Below, one piece after another: positions 1 to 10,849 of a DNA stretch of 64,000 nucleotides. Every line of letters begins with the position of its first letter. Within the stretch, counting starts at the first letter, position 1. The stretch comes from Anas platyrhynchos (lineage: Eukaryota; Chordata; Aves; Anseriformes; Anatidae), in assembly GCF_047663525.1 (NCBI RefSeq), contig NC_092587.1, forward strand, positions 142,409,001-142,473,000, read 5' to 3'. A program made the position numbers and the translations under genes. A model generated the notes under the pieces. That model was given only the letters and a program-made list of their open reading frames with translations. It did no database searches and had not been told where the DNA came from.

Positions 1-1350
1 AAAGTCAGGCCGCGCTCGTGTCCCCCCTCCGCTCCCCCCCATCACCCCCCCATCATCATCCTCCCCCCCCCTCCCCCCGAAACTGAATCCTCTGAATGTA
101 TTTGGGAATTTCAGGGCTGTGAGCCTGCGAGATAACCAGGGGTAGATAATCACGGGGAGGTTTGGCGTTAAGGGTGATATTGTTACACGTGTAAATAATG
201 AAAATATTGTTATAGATCGCCAGATCTCCTAATGAATTTCGTAATTGTGTTCATTTATAATATCAGTGTTCTGTGCTTGGTGACTGAGTCGGCATCATTT
301 TCCTTTTCTCCTTCCTTTTTTTTTATTTTTTTTTCTTCCTACCTAAAGGAAAGCCAAATGCTTTTACAAAGTTCTGTTTGCTCAGTCTGGGTAATCCCGA
401 GATGTGATTATTTATAGTTTACATTCTCATCTCCTGCGGTCCTCTGCTACGCCCTGGTCTTCTCACTCCCATCCCATCCTTCCCCCGTCTCGTCTGTGTA
501 CAATAAATCATTTTCAGGTGTATTTAAATAGTCATCTCACCGCTGCCGGGCCGCGTGTTTCCCGGGATTCAGCCAAGAGCTCTGCCTTGGTTGAAAAACG
601 CAGCGGTCCCTCTCGGAAGTGATCTCTAAAGAATCCTCCTGCTTTAATGTAGTGACTCGTGTTTGCACATTGCAATGTTCCCAACTCGTTTTGTACGGCC
701 GGGTTTTCTTGGAACGCTTAGGGAATAATCGGTTCCGATAATTTTATCAATGAGTGTAACATTTGAAATAATCTTAACAATCCGTTTTTTTTTTTTTTAT
801 TTTTAATTATATATTTGTAAAATATTTATCCTGTTGAAAGCAACAACAATATTGTCGTATTTATTCGTTTATTTTTGTAATAAATGCTCGACGCCTTCAA
901 GCTGCTACTTCCATCTATTTACGCAGGTAGCCCTTTAGGGGCACAGTCCTATTTGTTCCAGTTCGCACGAGAGCGTAAAATCACGTCTGGGGCTGGCAGC
1001 TGCGGGACAGCACTGTAGGCATGAGCTCCTTCGCCACATGCAGTGTAGTTTGCTTAAGTTCCAGGGTAATTAATCAAACTCTAAAAGGGATGCAACAAGT
1101 CCTGGCCTCGGATGCGGGCGAGGAAGGAAGGGTTTAAGGCGAGGAGGAGGTGGCGAGGCCCCCAGGAGCTCAGGTAGGGCGAGGAGGATGGCTCAGGGCA
1201 GCGGAGGCACATGGCCAGCGAGCCCACCAGGATTTTCAGTTGCAGTTTGCGATAATTGAGCGGGTGCAGCCTTCAATGGGAGGCTTGAGAAAGGCGAAAA
1301 GAAAGGGAGCGAGCGACCCCGTGGTATCAATGACACAGCAGTAGGGAGCT
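1..1350. other. Non-coding sequence, 3'UTR-like or regulatory
   Basis: No supported exon. The first 100 bases are C-rich; 120-300 and 640-900 are AT-rich but keep scattered CpGs. AATAAA hexamers lie at 502-507 and 879-884, and 780-885 is rich in T and ATTTA-type motifs, so part of a 3' untranslated region of a gene to the left is possible on the plus strand. No convincing GT-rich downstream element follows either hexamer, and no coding sequence is visible upstream, so this stays a weak inference. From 1100 to 1350 the DNA becomes purine-rich. Confidence 0.3.
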
Positions 1351-1353
1351 TTG

Positions 1354-1425
1354 CTTTTTTCTTTTTTTTTTTTTTTTCTTTTTTTTTTTTCCCTTTTTTT
1401 TTTTTTTTTTTTTTCCTTCTCCTTT
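1354..1425. repeat. Uninterrupted polypyrimidine (T-rich) tract, 72 bp
   Basis: Every base on the plus strand from 1354 to 1425 is C or T, mostly T runs broken by short C blocks. It creates spurious lysine-rich frames on the minus strand. It directly precedes a CpG island. Simple low-complexity DNA; no function claimed. Confidence 0.9.
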
Positions 1426-1479
1426 GCCCGACAGAGGCTTTGGTGAGACAAAAAACGGAGGGGTTAAGGCCTGATCGAG

Positions 1480-1790
1480 GGGAGGCTAGCCTCCCTCCCG
1501 GCCTCCCCGCCGCCAAACGAGCAGCGGCACCGGGGCGCTCCGGGACCCCTCGGGGCCGAGGCCACTCGCGGGCGCCCCACGCGTGGGCAGCCCGGACGAG
1601 GCGGCCACCGCTCCCTTCCCCGGCCCCAACCCCGACCCTAAGTCCGACCCCAAACCCCGTCCTCGTCCCCCGAGGACCTTGTGGGGGGCTCCGGTGGGTC
1701 CGGGGCCGTGCCGGGGTGCGGCGGGCGGGCGGCTCGGTGGCGGCGGCGGCTGCTGCGGGTCCCCCAAGTTGTGTTCCTCGTGGCGCCCAT
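1480..1790. promoter_or_regulatory. CpG island
   Basis: GC-rich stretch with about 9-10 CpG dinucleotides per 60 bases near 1500-1560 and again near 1690-1760. There is no TATA box, no recognisable exon and no splice-linked coding frame. It could be an unmethylated promoter or an orphan island in a developmental-gene domain. The long open frames across it on both strands are a composition effect. Confidence 0.6.
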
Positions 1791-1799
1791 TGAGCAAAA

Positions 1800-2104
1800 A
1801 ACCGCACGATCCTTTCTCCCCGATTTAAATTTCGCGGATGAATTACCATACAGCGGTTGCTTAGCAACTAAATTCAAGCCGGGCTAAGAATATGCAAGCT
1901 TTTTGTATTCTCATTAATAAAAATGCCACTCTGACACAGCAACCTGACTTTGGATCACTGCAACTTCTGTAAAAGCCATAGGAGAATACAAACCGGCTCC
2001 CCCGTTTAATTACAGATCAGAGTGGCTTGAAATGTGATGTTTTGTTAATCTATCTCCCTAAAAGCGATGTAAAAAATAACGGCTTTTCAAGAGCAGTGGA
2101 AAAC

Positions 2105-2107
<3 letters not shown>
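1800..2107. promoter_or_regulatory. Candidate conserved-type regulatory element with RFX X-box
   Basis: An AT-rich block just right of a CpG island, free of recognisable repeats. It holds a perfect odd-centred palindrome GTTGCTTAGCAAC (1856-1868), which is an X-box-like RFX site, plus several TAAT/ATTA cores (for example near 1910 and 2010). The combination resembles vertebrate developmental enhancers or promoters. Conservation is untested, so this is inference from motifs and context. Confidence 0.4.
1856..1868. promoter_or_regulatory. RFX-type X-box palindrome
   Basis: GTTGCT and AGCAAC are perfect reverse complements around a single T. RFX factors bind GTNRCC-spacer-RGYAAC; the right half matches fully and the left half departs only in its last base. 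It lies about 65 bases downstream of the CpG island end, a promoter-proximal position. Confidence 0.45.

Positions 2108-2143
<36 letters not shown>
2108..2143. repeat. Poly-T tract of 36 bases
   Basis: An unbroken run of 36 T residues, with no target-site duplication or retroposon body that I can recognise next to it. Confidence 0.95.
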
Positions 2144-2146
<3 letters not shown>

Positions 2147-5100
2147 GGAGCTGTCTCCTGGCGCTGCTGATAGCTGGAAAGCGAAACCTTTCGGAGTCCT
2201 GCAGCCGAGCATCCTCTCTCCCCCCCTTCCGTTTTCGGTTTGCTGAAATCAAAAAAACATGAAGACTTTCAGAGCCACGGGGGAAAAATGCATATATGTA
2301 TTAAGCTGCAGCCCACCAGCGCGTTAGGGAGGCGAGTATCAGTGCAAAAAGAAAGAAGAAGGGGGGAAAACTTCAAGGTGCAGCAGCAGGAGGGCTCAGC
2401 CCCACGCTGCAGGGCGCAGCTCAGGCAAGCAGCGAGTGGGTGCTTGGGCTGGGGAGGGCGGCAGAGGGGCCTCCAGGGACACCTTGTTGAATGTTTGTCT
2501 CCCAAATTTCTTTCCACTTCTGCTAGCGTGTCGTCTGTGTTGCTCTTAGATCGGCGGAGATAAGATCTTGGCGTTCGATGCAGCCAGATCTTGTGGAATG
2601 ACCTCATCCTAGGAGGACTGTGTGTGTATATATAGGAGTATTTAAACATAGACTCTACACCTACATGCGTATCTATATATAAAGCTGTGTGTGCATGTGT
2701 GTGGATAACATAGATCCCTGTGTGTGTATATACGCCTGCAGCAGCGCAGAAACTTTCCTGCCAAGTCTCGAGTCCCCCCAGGCAGGGGGGACGGAGGCCA
2801 CAGAGCGGGACAGAAGGTGGCCGCTCTGAAGGGCACTACCAAGAGCAGGCCGGGGCGTTTCGGCATGGCAGTGAGTGCAGGGTGCTGGTATTAAGAGTTG
2901 GAGCTGCTGGTTTTTGTGTGCTATTGTGTGTGCCTTCAGCTCCCTCGTAGGGAAGGCTGGCTGTGGGACAGGCTCGCTTAGTTTCTTCTTGGCTATGTTT
3001 TTTTATTTTATGGTGCTTTTTCAGCAGCAAAAGGCTAAATCCTAACTTCCTCCCTTCCCTTCCCCATCCCCACCTTTATTTTTCCCCCCTCTTGGAAGTA
3101 CTAAAACATAAACTGAATTGTAAAAAACCCAAACCACATTAAAAGTTGCTTGGGTCCGGGCATGTGTTTTTCTGATGGGGTTTGTCCACAGGAGGGGAAG
3201 GGGAACTCAGAGGGCTGTCCGAGCTGTGCAGGTCACCGAGGAATCAGGGGGTCTCCCCTCCCTTTTCCCTCCCAACCCCCTTCTCTCTCACTCTCTTTTG
3301 AGGTTTTCTTTTCTCCCCTGAAAGGGGGAGGATGGCTTGAAGGGGGGTGGTCAAGGGGGGTAGACGTTTTCAAACGTGAGTTTGTGATGGAGGGAGGGAG
3401 GGAGCTCTCTCAGCAGGGTTTAGCCTCTACTCACTTTAAAACGTAGAACAGCAGACAAAAAAAGAACCCCATATAACAAACACCGAGGGAAGAAAGGCAG
3501 TGAAGTGAGAACCTGTGAAGACTCGAGTCCCCCTGAATCTCAGGCTCACCCAGAGCTCTAGCAGAGTGTTTTGCTTCTCTTCCCAACGGTTATAGGATGA
3601 CTATCACAAGGCTACAGCACAAATAATCACGTTCCCTTCCATTTTGCATCTCTCCCTCTCCCTAACAGAGTTGAGATTAAAAGCCAAAATCCGAACGCAG
3701 CCCTTGCGGAGCAGCAGGATTGTGCCAGTACATATGTTTCCCACTCACGTGTTGAAAACTGTACCTTCAAACATAGGCTTGTTTCTGATAGCTTGCATTT
3801 CTTCAGCTGCAAGGGGGAAAAAAAAAAAAAAGCTAAACATAACTTTCCTGAATTGTTCCTATTGCGCACGTTGGTGGGGTGAAAAGACAGCGCTACATCA
3901 GCTCGATACCTTCAAGGCAAACAGAAGAGGGTTAGCAAGACACGCTCACTGGCACGACGGGCATACCCGAGCAGAGATCTTTATTTTACACTTGGGATGG
4001 TTCAAATCGATTTGACAACAGCACTGAACACCACAACGTAATCAGTTTGGGAACAAACTTTCCTTCAGGGCAGTGCGAGGTGGATCTCAGCTCCTCGATG
4101 CCAGACGTTTGGGCTCTCCACATGTCCCCTTGTTGCCTTCCTTGCAAGTCGCGTAGTGCAGAGGAGGATTTCTATCTATGGGGATGGTGCTTTCGGATCC
4201 AGCTGCTATGCCATGCCCGCCAAAGTCCAGACACGGGGTGCCAGCAGAATTGGTCTTTCCTCAGAGGGAGCCTAAGATGAGATGGGGGGAAATGGATTAG
4301 AAAGGGGAAAACAGCTGGGGATTGCTGCCCTCGTCGGGAGTAGGCCTGCTCTTAAACCCAACGTCAAGGCAATGCGATAGGCGTGTGAAATGACAAAGAC
4401 AGACGCTATTTCTTTCCCAGGTCCATGTTGAGTGTAGAAAGCCAAAGGATTGTTGACTGTCTTGCGTCCGGGGCCATCCTTTCAAATTGAAATGAATTGA
4501 TTTAAAAAAGCAGGGGCTGGCTAATGGGGAACCGCATGGCTGCTATATTTATGTGCAGAAAACCGAAATTTAAACAACTTGAGGCAGTGTGGGATGTAGA
4601 AACGTTTTATATATAGTAACCTTTTTGTTATTAGTTTTGGAAGTGCTTGGTGATGCTTCCCTGCCAGCGCTCCATCGAGCTGACTGTAGAGCATTGAGCG
4701 CGCGCTACAGCCGAGCAGGGGCTGTTTGCTCAACAACTCCAGGCTCCATTTCCAACTGGAGCACTATTGCTGTACACTCGGGGCTACTCGCGTAAAGCCT
4801 GGTGGAGCACTTCGCCCAGCACGAGGCTGAAATACCAAAAGCAAGTGCCTGGTGGTAGAATGCTTCAGACTGGGGTTTCTTTCGGCTGTTTTTCTTTGTT
4901 TCCTTGGGGTTTTCCCCCTCTGTGTGGCTGCAGGTGAGAGCCAGAGGACGGGGACACCAGAGGTTGAGTTTGGGTCCACCTCTCCACCTCCCTGCCAAGT
5001 CCAAGGCATCCCGAATATTTACCAAGTACAAAAGAAATGAGAACTGCTGGGCATTGATCATTATTATATCCCTGCCCCGACAGAAAATGGGCCCAGGAAA

Positions 5101-5640
5101 GCAGAGCTGAAACTAATCTTTCTAAAAGGGGGGGAAAAATGGCTTGGTGAAGAATTGTGCTGGAGAAACATACATTTCTTTCATCTTCTAGATCTCTCAT
5201 TCAAAACAGGGGCCCATCTGCCCGAGTGGGACATTTCTCAAAGAAATCTAATAGATATTTGTTCCAGAGACCACACTAAAGCCACAGACCAAATGTAAGG
5301 TGCAAGGCTCTCCATTTGTTTCTCCCTCCCTCTCTCTCTCTCTCTCGCACACCCCCACACACATGCAAACATACATTTCCTTCTCGTCCTAAAATAATAA
5401 ATTATCTGCTCTCCAGTTCTGCTGCCTTCTCTATTTTATGCAGATCCATACCCAAATGTGTACAAAAATTCTTAACTCAGTTTGCCGAAATCGCCTAGAT
5501 TGTCGGGGAAATTAAACTAAACAAGGAGCTGTGTGAAATGTTGAACTTTAAATACCATCCGCTACCTCGAGAAGAAGAAAACGAGTCAATAAACACTCAG
5601 GTTTTCTGCTACGTTTAGATGATCGTAATTAAAAGAATTA
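2144..5640. other. Non-coding sequence between CpG islands
   Basis: No supported gene. It contains a TG/TA-rich low-complexity stretch at about 2617-2740, scattered short G or C runs near 3240-3420, a TC-rich run at 5327-5347, and an AT-rich segment at 5500-5640 with TAATTA-like cores. CpGs are less dense than in the flanking islands. The open frames are short and composition-driven. Confidence 0.5.
2617..2740. repeat. Imperfect TG/TA-rich low-complexity stretch
   Basis: Interrupted tgtgtgtg and tatata runs alternate, for example at 2619-2634, 2687-2704 and 2718-2732. It is a degenerate alternating purine-pyrimidine region. Confidence 0.6.
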
Positions 5641-5644
5641 TTTT

Positions 5645-5692
5645 GTTAGTTTTTTTTTCTTTCTTTTTTTTTTATTTATTTATTTTTAATGG
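5645..5692. repeat. T-rich low-complexity tract
   Basis: Runs of T with occasional C, followed by a short attt-type repeat near 5671-5687. It separates the left non-coding block from the next CpG-rich block. Confidence 0.7.
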
Positions 5693-5859
5693 TGAGAGTT
5701 CCCTTGTGCTCTAGCAGTGAACGTTTGAAAATAATGCTCTTTTGGGCTAAGGGATGGGGTTAGCGTCTCCCTTAGGTGTTACCGATGGATATGGATGTGC
5801 CTGATCTTATGAATGGTAGGTGGATTTCCGTGGCTCCCAGGCGAGATGGCAGCATCACC

Positions 5860-6680
5860 CTCAGCGGCCCAGAAGAGGCGGCTTTTACCTGAAGAGCTAG
5901 GCTTGGGTTTGACGCCCTCGATGTCGCGGTGGGGTTTGGTTTGGGGTTTTCAATTGCCCTGCCAAGGCGATGTTAACGCCGCGCGTAGAGCAGGGCCGAG
6001 GCCGGAGCTGAGCGAGCCCCGTCATTAACAATGGCAGGAACAAAGGAAGGGGACCAGTCAGTCACCTTGACGGGAGATGCCCGCTTTGTTCCTCGGCCCC
6101 CAGCTGCATCCCGACGCCCCTATAGGGAAGCATCTCTTGGGAAGGAGCGATCCCCTCCGGCCGCCGTCCCAAACCCAAGCACCCTCCGCAGAGCTGCCCA
6201 CGCACCCCGCTCCGCACGGAGGCTGCCAAAACCCTTCTCTCCCTCACTCCTGCTCCCATTTCTCTGCTCTCTGCTCCCCTGCCAGCGCCCACGGCTCCAG
6301 CTCCCGGGGCTCGCCGCGGCCGCCCCACGCGGGGGGCTCCGCGCAGCTCCCACGCGGGGACGGGGCGAGCCTCGGGGGCTGCCTCCCGGCCGTAAACCCG
6401 CGTCCTGCTCCTTTTGCAGGGAGCAGAAGGACAGACCGACAGGCTCCCCCTCCCCGCCCCGCGTGGCAGAACGAGATCCCCACGCAGCGCCGTGGGAGGC
6501 TGGGGAGGAGCGGGCTGTGACAGTGGGGTCTCCACCCCTGCAGCCCCATGCTTGTGGTCGGGGCAGGGGGACGGAGAGGGGGCTCCCCTAACCCAATCCT
6601 GCAACGCAGAGAAGGGAACCCCCGGCCCCTCTCGGGGCTTTTTCCCCCCCTTGGGGTCCGAGGCCGGGGGACCTCCTGGC
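5860..6680. promoter_or_regulatory. CpG island
   Basis: Strongly GC-rich with dense CpG; the line 6301-6360 alone holds about a dozen. Long open frames run through it in most of the six frames, which is what rare stop codons in GC-rich DNA produce; none has a recognisable domain. A cryptic exon cannot be excluded without transcript data. Confidence 0.6.
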
Positions 6681-6979
6681 TCTCTAGGAGGAGGTGAAGG
6701 AGACCTGGCGACCTAGTCCGGTGGTCTAGGTTGGACCTAGGTGGATGGAGGCCCGAGGAGAGCCGCGGAGATGCTGGGTGCTGCCAAACCCACGCGGCTG
6801 TGTGCGTGGGGAAGGGGTCTGGGGATAGCGGAGGTGGTCAGAGCCTAAAGTCCTTGCTTCAAAGGTTACCAGCTTGCTTGCCCGGGCTTCAGAGAGGGGA
6901 CAAGGGGGGAAAAACGACCAGCAGGACGACTGGAGGTTTCAAAGCACCGAAAAAAAAAAAAAGCCCTTGGAGATGCTGG
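6681..6979. other. Non-coding spacer between islands
   Basis: G-rich with fewer CpGs and an A run at 6951-6962. No gene or recognised repeat is seen. Confidence 0.5.
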
Positions 6980-7330
6980 GGACTCGCCCCCAGCCCTTTT
7001 CCCTTGGATGCACGCGTCGGGGGAGCTTTTCTCGGGGTGCTCTCCAAAAAGGCCGCCGAGCGCCCCTTTTGGCCTTGGGGCGCACGCACCTGCAGCCTCG
7101 GGCCCCCTCGGGGCTGTGCCGGGAGTAAAAAAAAAAAAAGCACGGGGAGAGGCGAGGGGGGGGTCCGGATCCTGCCCCCCTCCCGCTGGGATCCGCGGCG
7201 GCGGGGCAGGGGCCGGCCCCGGCAGCCCTTTATGCGCAGCGGTCAGCAGCCGGGTTGCGGCTTTGCAGCTGCATGCAAATAAATTCCCCGGCGATAATCT
7301 AATGCGGGTGTGCTGCCCCGACGACAAAGT
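6980..7330. promoter_or_regulatory. CpG island with POU octamer at its edge
   Basis: CpG-dense to about 7260, followed by an AT-richer segment holding a perfect octamer ATGCAAAT (7273-7280) and the TAAT-containing stretch 7293-7302. The octamer is the canonical POU-domain site. Position at an island edge suggests a promoter or enhancer, but there is no linked exon. Confidence 0.45.
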
Positions 7331-8050
7331 GCCTGCACAAACGCAAAAGGGTGGTTTTTTTTTTTGTTTGTTTTGTTTTTTTCCTCCGGGCGCCAACGTC
7401 CCCGCAGCCGAAAGAAAGAAATAAAAATAGGGAGGGAGAGGGAGAAAGTTGCTTAGGACGCGTGCCACATCAAAAGCAGCCTCCTTTTGTGCTTCCTGCA
7501 CCCCTGGGAGAAGACCAAGAGCTGCTCCAGCTGGACAAAACGATTCCACGCGTGACGAGCAGGGGAGAGGTGCCCTGCCCACCCGGCCGCCCGTTGCCAC
7601 CTTGTCTGTCCCCTTCCCCCGGGAGAAATGCATCCCTTCCCCACATTTCCATGTTATTACAATTACAGCTGTGGGGGCTGGCGGTGCACACTGTTTTCCC
7701 TTGCAGGTAGAAGTTGTTTTGCTTCTTTGGTCTGCTGCTCTCCAGGAAAGGTCCGTCTGCATGTAGAAGGGGAGGGCCGGCTGGTGCTTTGCTTGCCCGT
7801 GTTATGCAAAAGCTGAGCAGAGTCAAAGGGATGGGGAAAAATGAAAAATAAAAAAAAGAAGAAGAAGAAGAGGGCGAATCCTTGAGAAAGAGCCGGAGTG
7901 GGAGATGGAAAAAAAAAAAAAACAAACTGAAAAAAATATCCCAACAACCTAAATTCAGAGAGGATGGGAGGAGTGTATTTTCTCAGTTTGTGGACTTCCA
8001 TAAAAGAAAAAGAAAAAAAAAATCATATTGAAGGCTAGGGCTGGGAGGGG
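7331..8050. other. Non-coding sequence with purine-rich low complexity
   Basis: Contains T-rich runs at 7353-7382, a GAA-type purine run near 7854-7872, and A runs at 7908-7922 and 8008-8022. A segment at 7640-7690 holds ATTACAATTACAG-type homeodomain cores. No exon is seen. Confidence 0.5.
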
Positions 8051-8059
8051 GGCAGATTT

Positions 8060-8720
8060 TGCTTTAAGGGGTGCGAGCTGGCCTTGGTGACCCCTCGTGT
8101 CCCCCTGGACGGGCTCTGCCCCCCCGGTACCCCCGGCCCCTTTCCATCTCTCCTCCTATCCCCGTCCCAAAGTTTGGTAGGGAGCTTGGAGGTGGGGGAG
8201 CATTATTCCTAGGGAAAAACCCGTTCCCTGGCAGCAGAGGGGCAGCCCCCCCACCTGCCGGTTCCCCCGGGGTGCAGGCAACGGGTGCGTGCCCCCCTAC
8301 CCCCGGGGGGGCTTTCCCAAACTTTGCCCAACTCTGCCACCAGCCGGCCCGGCTCGCTCCCTGCCCGGCTGGGCCAGCCCAGCCGCCGCTGTCCCCTGTG
8401 GGATTTTTTTTTTTCCCTCCCTCCTCTCCCCCCTCCCTTGACTCTCCTGCCCACCGCTGCCTCCTTTTCTCCGCGGACAAAGCAAAAGCCCCGGGCCGAA
8501 GCGGCCAAGCAAACAGAGCACGACAAGCCCCCACCTCTGCTGCCCTCTACACAATGCGAGCTCTTGGGGAGGGGGGGAAAATCTCCTCCGGGAGGTGCCC
8601 CTCGCTCCGCACCCCCTGCTCTGAGCGGATTTCGGCACCCGGAGCCTGGCACCAAAGCTGCCCCCGCACCTTCCCGCACCCCTATGCGGGCACCGGGCAT
8701 GGGCTGAGCGGGTCTCAGAG
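8060..8720. promoter_or_regulatory. CpG island
   Basis: High GC with frequent CpG, C-runs and G-runs. Frames of 140-256 codons are open on both strands, reflecting base composition rather than coding. No TATA box or recognisable exon. Confidence 0.5.
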
Positions 8721-8799
8721 ACCCCCGGGGGCAGGGGGGGCACCCAGGAGCATCCCCCCCTCTACGAGCAGCCTCCTCTCCCCTCTCTGGGAAACTGTG

Positions 8800-8985
8800 T
8801 TTAAAACAGCAGCTGAAACACAATTAATTGTAACTGATTAACATGGATTAGTTTGGCCTCCGAAGCACTTTAAGTCAATTCAGCAGCCATAATAATAATT
8901 AATCCATTAATAAGTACTATTGGTGCTCCGCCGCTAACGCCAGGAAAAGTTTCCCTGCGAAGTACAGGTGGCAGGGAGTGCTAAA
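8800..8985. promoter_or_regulatory. Candidate enhancer: clustered homeodomain sites
   Basis: An AT-rich island between CpG islands. It has a perfect 12-bp palindrome ACAATTAATTGT (8820-8831) and two bicoid/OTX-class cores, GGATTA (8845-8850, i.e. TAATCC on the minus strand) and TAATCC (8900-8905), 55 bases apart in opposite orientation. Further TAAT cores lie at 8890-8915. This is dense homeodomain-type content with no repeat character. Enhancer identity is inference. Confidence 0.45.
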
Positions 8986-9076
8986 ACGAAAACATTCGCA
9001 TGCAACTTTTTAACCAGAAGGGAAAGCACTTTGGTTATATTTGGAGACATGTGTCTCACACATTTCCCCCCCTCCC

Positions 9077-9193
9077 TTTTTTTTTTTTTTTTTTTTTTTT
9101 GTAAACTATGTAAGAATAAACATTACAGCTCTGGGCTTTTAATTTCTCCAGATGGAATCATAAAGTACCTAGTAGATTTTTTTTTTTTTTTTT
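9077..9193. repeat. Two poly-T tracts
   Basis: A 24-base T run at 9077-9100 and a 17-base run at 9177-9193, separated by AT-rich unique sequence. Confidence 0.9.
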
Positions 9194-9249
9194 AATACTA
9201 TACAATTGAGGACACATGTCTGAGGACCGAGAAAGCAACTTAATTTGAA

Positions 9250-10620
9250 GGCACAGCAACTGAACCGCCTTGGGAGCGACACACTCGAACAAGTTCACTT
9301 TAAAAGGCAGGAAACCGCCGAGAGCGCAGCACCCAAAGTTTTTCTCCATCCCACTCGACCTGCGGGGGAAGAGCTCCCGGCTGACCTCCCCCTGCAATTT
9401 TGGCATTTCGGACGGGTCCAGGAGCGCACATGGCCATCGGGGGGAGGCTGCCCGGCCTCATCCCGCACTCTCGGCCCCCGGGGGGATGCTCCGGGGGGAT
9501 GCTCCCGCCTGCGCTCGGCTCCGCGCCCCCAGGAAAATAAGAAAAACGACTCTAATAAATAATAATAAAGTCCGGGCTGTCCTGCCCTCCGGCGCATTAT
9601 CAGGTTTGTGATGGGGAAGACCACAGAGCCCCCTCGCCGCCCTGCCGGGAGCCCCCCCCCTCCTCTCCCCAGCCCCGCGGTTCCGACTTACATGGGTTCA
9701 GAGCAAGGGGCTCCCAGCGAGAGGGTGCGGGTGAAGGGTGGCTCCTTTACTTCCCCTACAACTCAGGTCCTGCCTGTGAGCCTCCAGCCCCGCGTCATCT
9801 GGGCACTGCAGACACCCGGCGTTAAATATGCATAAGGAGCAGTTCCTTTTCTTAAAGGAGAACTTACCCCAGCGGAAAGTTCACAGCCAAGCGCCAAGCC
9901 CAAGGGGGGGCGGAGGGCTTTGCTCTGCTCCCCCCCCACACACACACACCCGGCGGCCCTAACCCCATCCTAAGGCAGCGGGGACCGGGACACTCGGGAC
10001 ACCGCTGGCCCAAATCGGCCACCGGCTGCCTCGCAGCCTGCGGGGCTTTCACCCAGCAGCTCCCGCAGGACGTGGCCGGGCAAGGCAGGGGGGACAAGGG
10101 GGGGGACAGAGGGACAAGGGGGAAGCAGGGAGGTAAGGGGGGGCTGGCGCCGATCCCCCCCGGATCCCCCTCTGCGGCGCGCAACGCCCCGGAGCTTCCC
10201 CGCGGCGGTGGCTGAATTCCTGGAAACTTGAATTTTTTTATTTTTTTCCTCACTGCCGCGTCCCGAACGTCCCAAATAAATAATAAAATAATAAAATAAA
10301 ATAAAAAGCGGGGGCACGCACGGAACTGAGGGAAACACCAAACCCCAAAGCCCAGGCACGCCGCGCAGGTTGCCCGAGCGGCTTTTGGGAAAGGCAAAGT
10401 GATGCTGGGGAGGGACGGGGACGCGCACACGGCTCTGCCCGAGCTCCCCCATCCCGGGACCGGCCCGAAGACCCCCCCCAGTCCCACCCGGTGCGGGAAC
10501 TTCCCCGGGAGCAGCACCGGCACCGGGGGTCCCGACCCCCCCCTTGCCCTGGGGACCCGAGGAGGAGGCGACATCGCACCGCCGGGTGTCCCCGTTTCGG
10601 ACAATGAGGCGGTTCTTTCT
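9250..10620. promoter_or_regulatory. CpG-rich domain, several islands merged
   Basis: CpG density is high at 9290-9540, 9640-9680 and especially 9950-10220 and 10310-10600. AT-rich breaks occur at 9536-9570, 9820-9865 and 10230-10310, the last with aataa-type runs. A frame open for nearly 300 codons on the minus strand translates both GC-rich and AT-rich filler and shows no domain. No exon is supported. Confidence 0.5.
10275..10308. repeat. AAAT/AATA low-complexity repeat
   Basis: Interrupted aaataa and aataaa units in an otherwise GC-rich region. Confidence 0.8.
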
Positions 10621-10670
10621 TTTTGATTTTTTTCCCTTTTTTTTTTAAACACGTGGTTGTAAAGTCTGTA

Positions 10671-10684
10671 GCGCCATCTAACGG
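10671..10684 (-). promoter_or_regulatory. CTCF-like binding motif
   Basis: The minus strand reads CCGTTAGATGGCGC. Against the CTCF core CCASYAGRKGGCRS, 12 of 14 positions agree, including the whole AGATGGCGC right part. It lies at the right edge of the CpG-rich domain, just before CpG density falls toward the desert, which suits a boundary element. Occupancy is unknown. Confidence 0.5.
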
Positions 10685-10849
10685 GGGGCGGAGGCCGCTC
10701 CGAGCCGTGCCGCGCCGCCAGGGCAGGGAGCAGCGGGGGCGGCACGGCTCGGCTTGGCACGGCTCCTCCCGGGACCCCCTCGCCCCCGGTATGGGGCAGC
10801 GGGGAGATGACCTTGCTGTGCTTTGTATCCCGGGCGGTGGGCTGTCCCC

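Noticed and set aside
502..884. AATAAA hexamers as proof of a 3'UTR
   Set aside because: Hexamers are common in AT-rich DNA and no clear downstream element or coding exon is present; kept only as a weak possibility.
1193..1867. Minus-strand open frame of 224 codons with a poly-lysine block
   Set aside because: It spans the pyrimidine tract and a CpG island; length comes from T-rich homopolymer and low stop density, with no domain.
6866..7762. Minus-strand open frame of 298 codons
   Set aside because: Translates A/T homopolymers as Phe/Lys runs and GC-rich filler; overlapping frames are equally open.
9864..10760. Minus-strand open frame of 298 codons
   Set aside because: GC-driven absence of stops; the predicted sequence mixes Pro/Arg-rich filler with translated AT repeats and has no domain.
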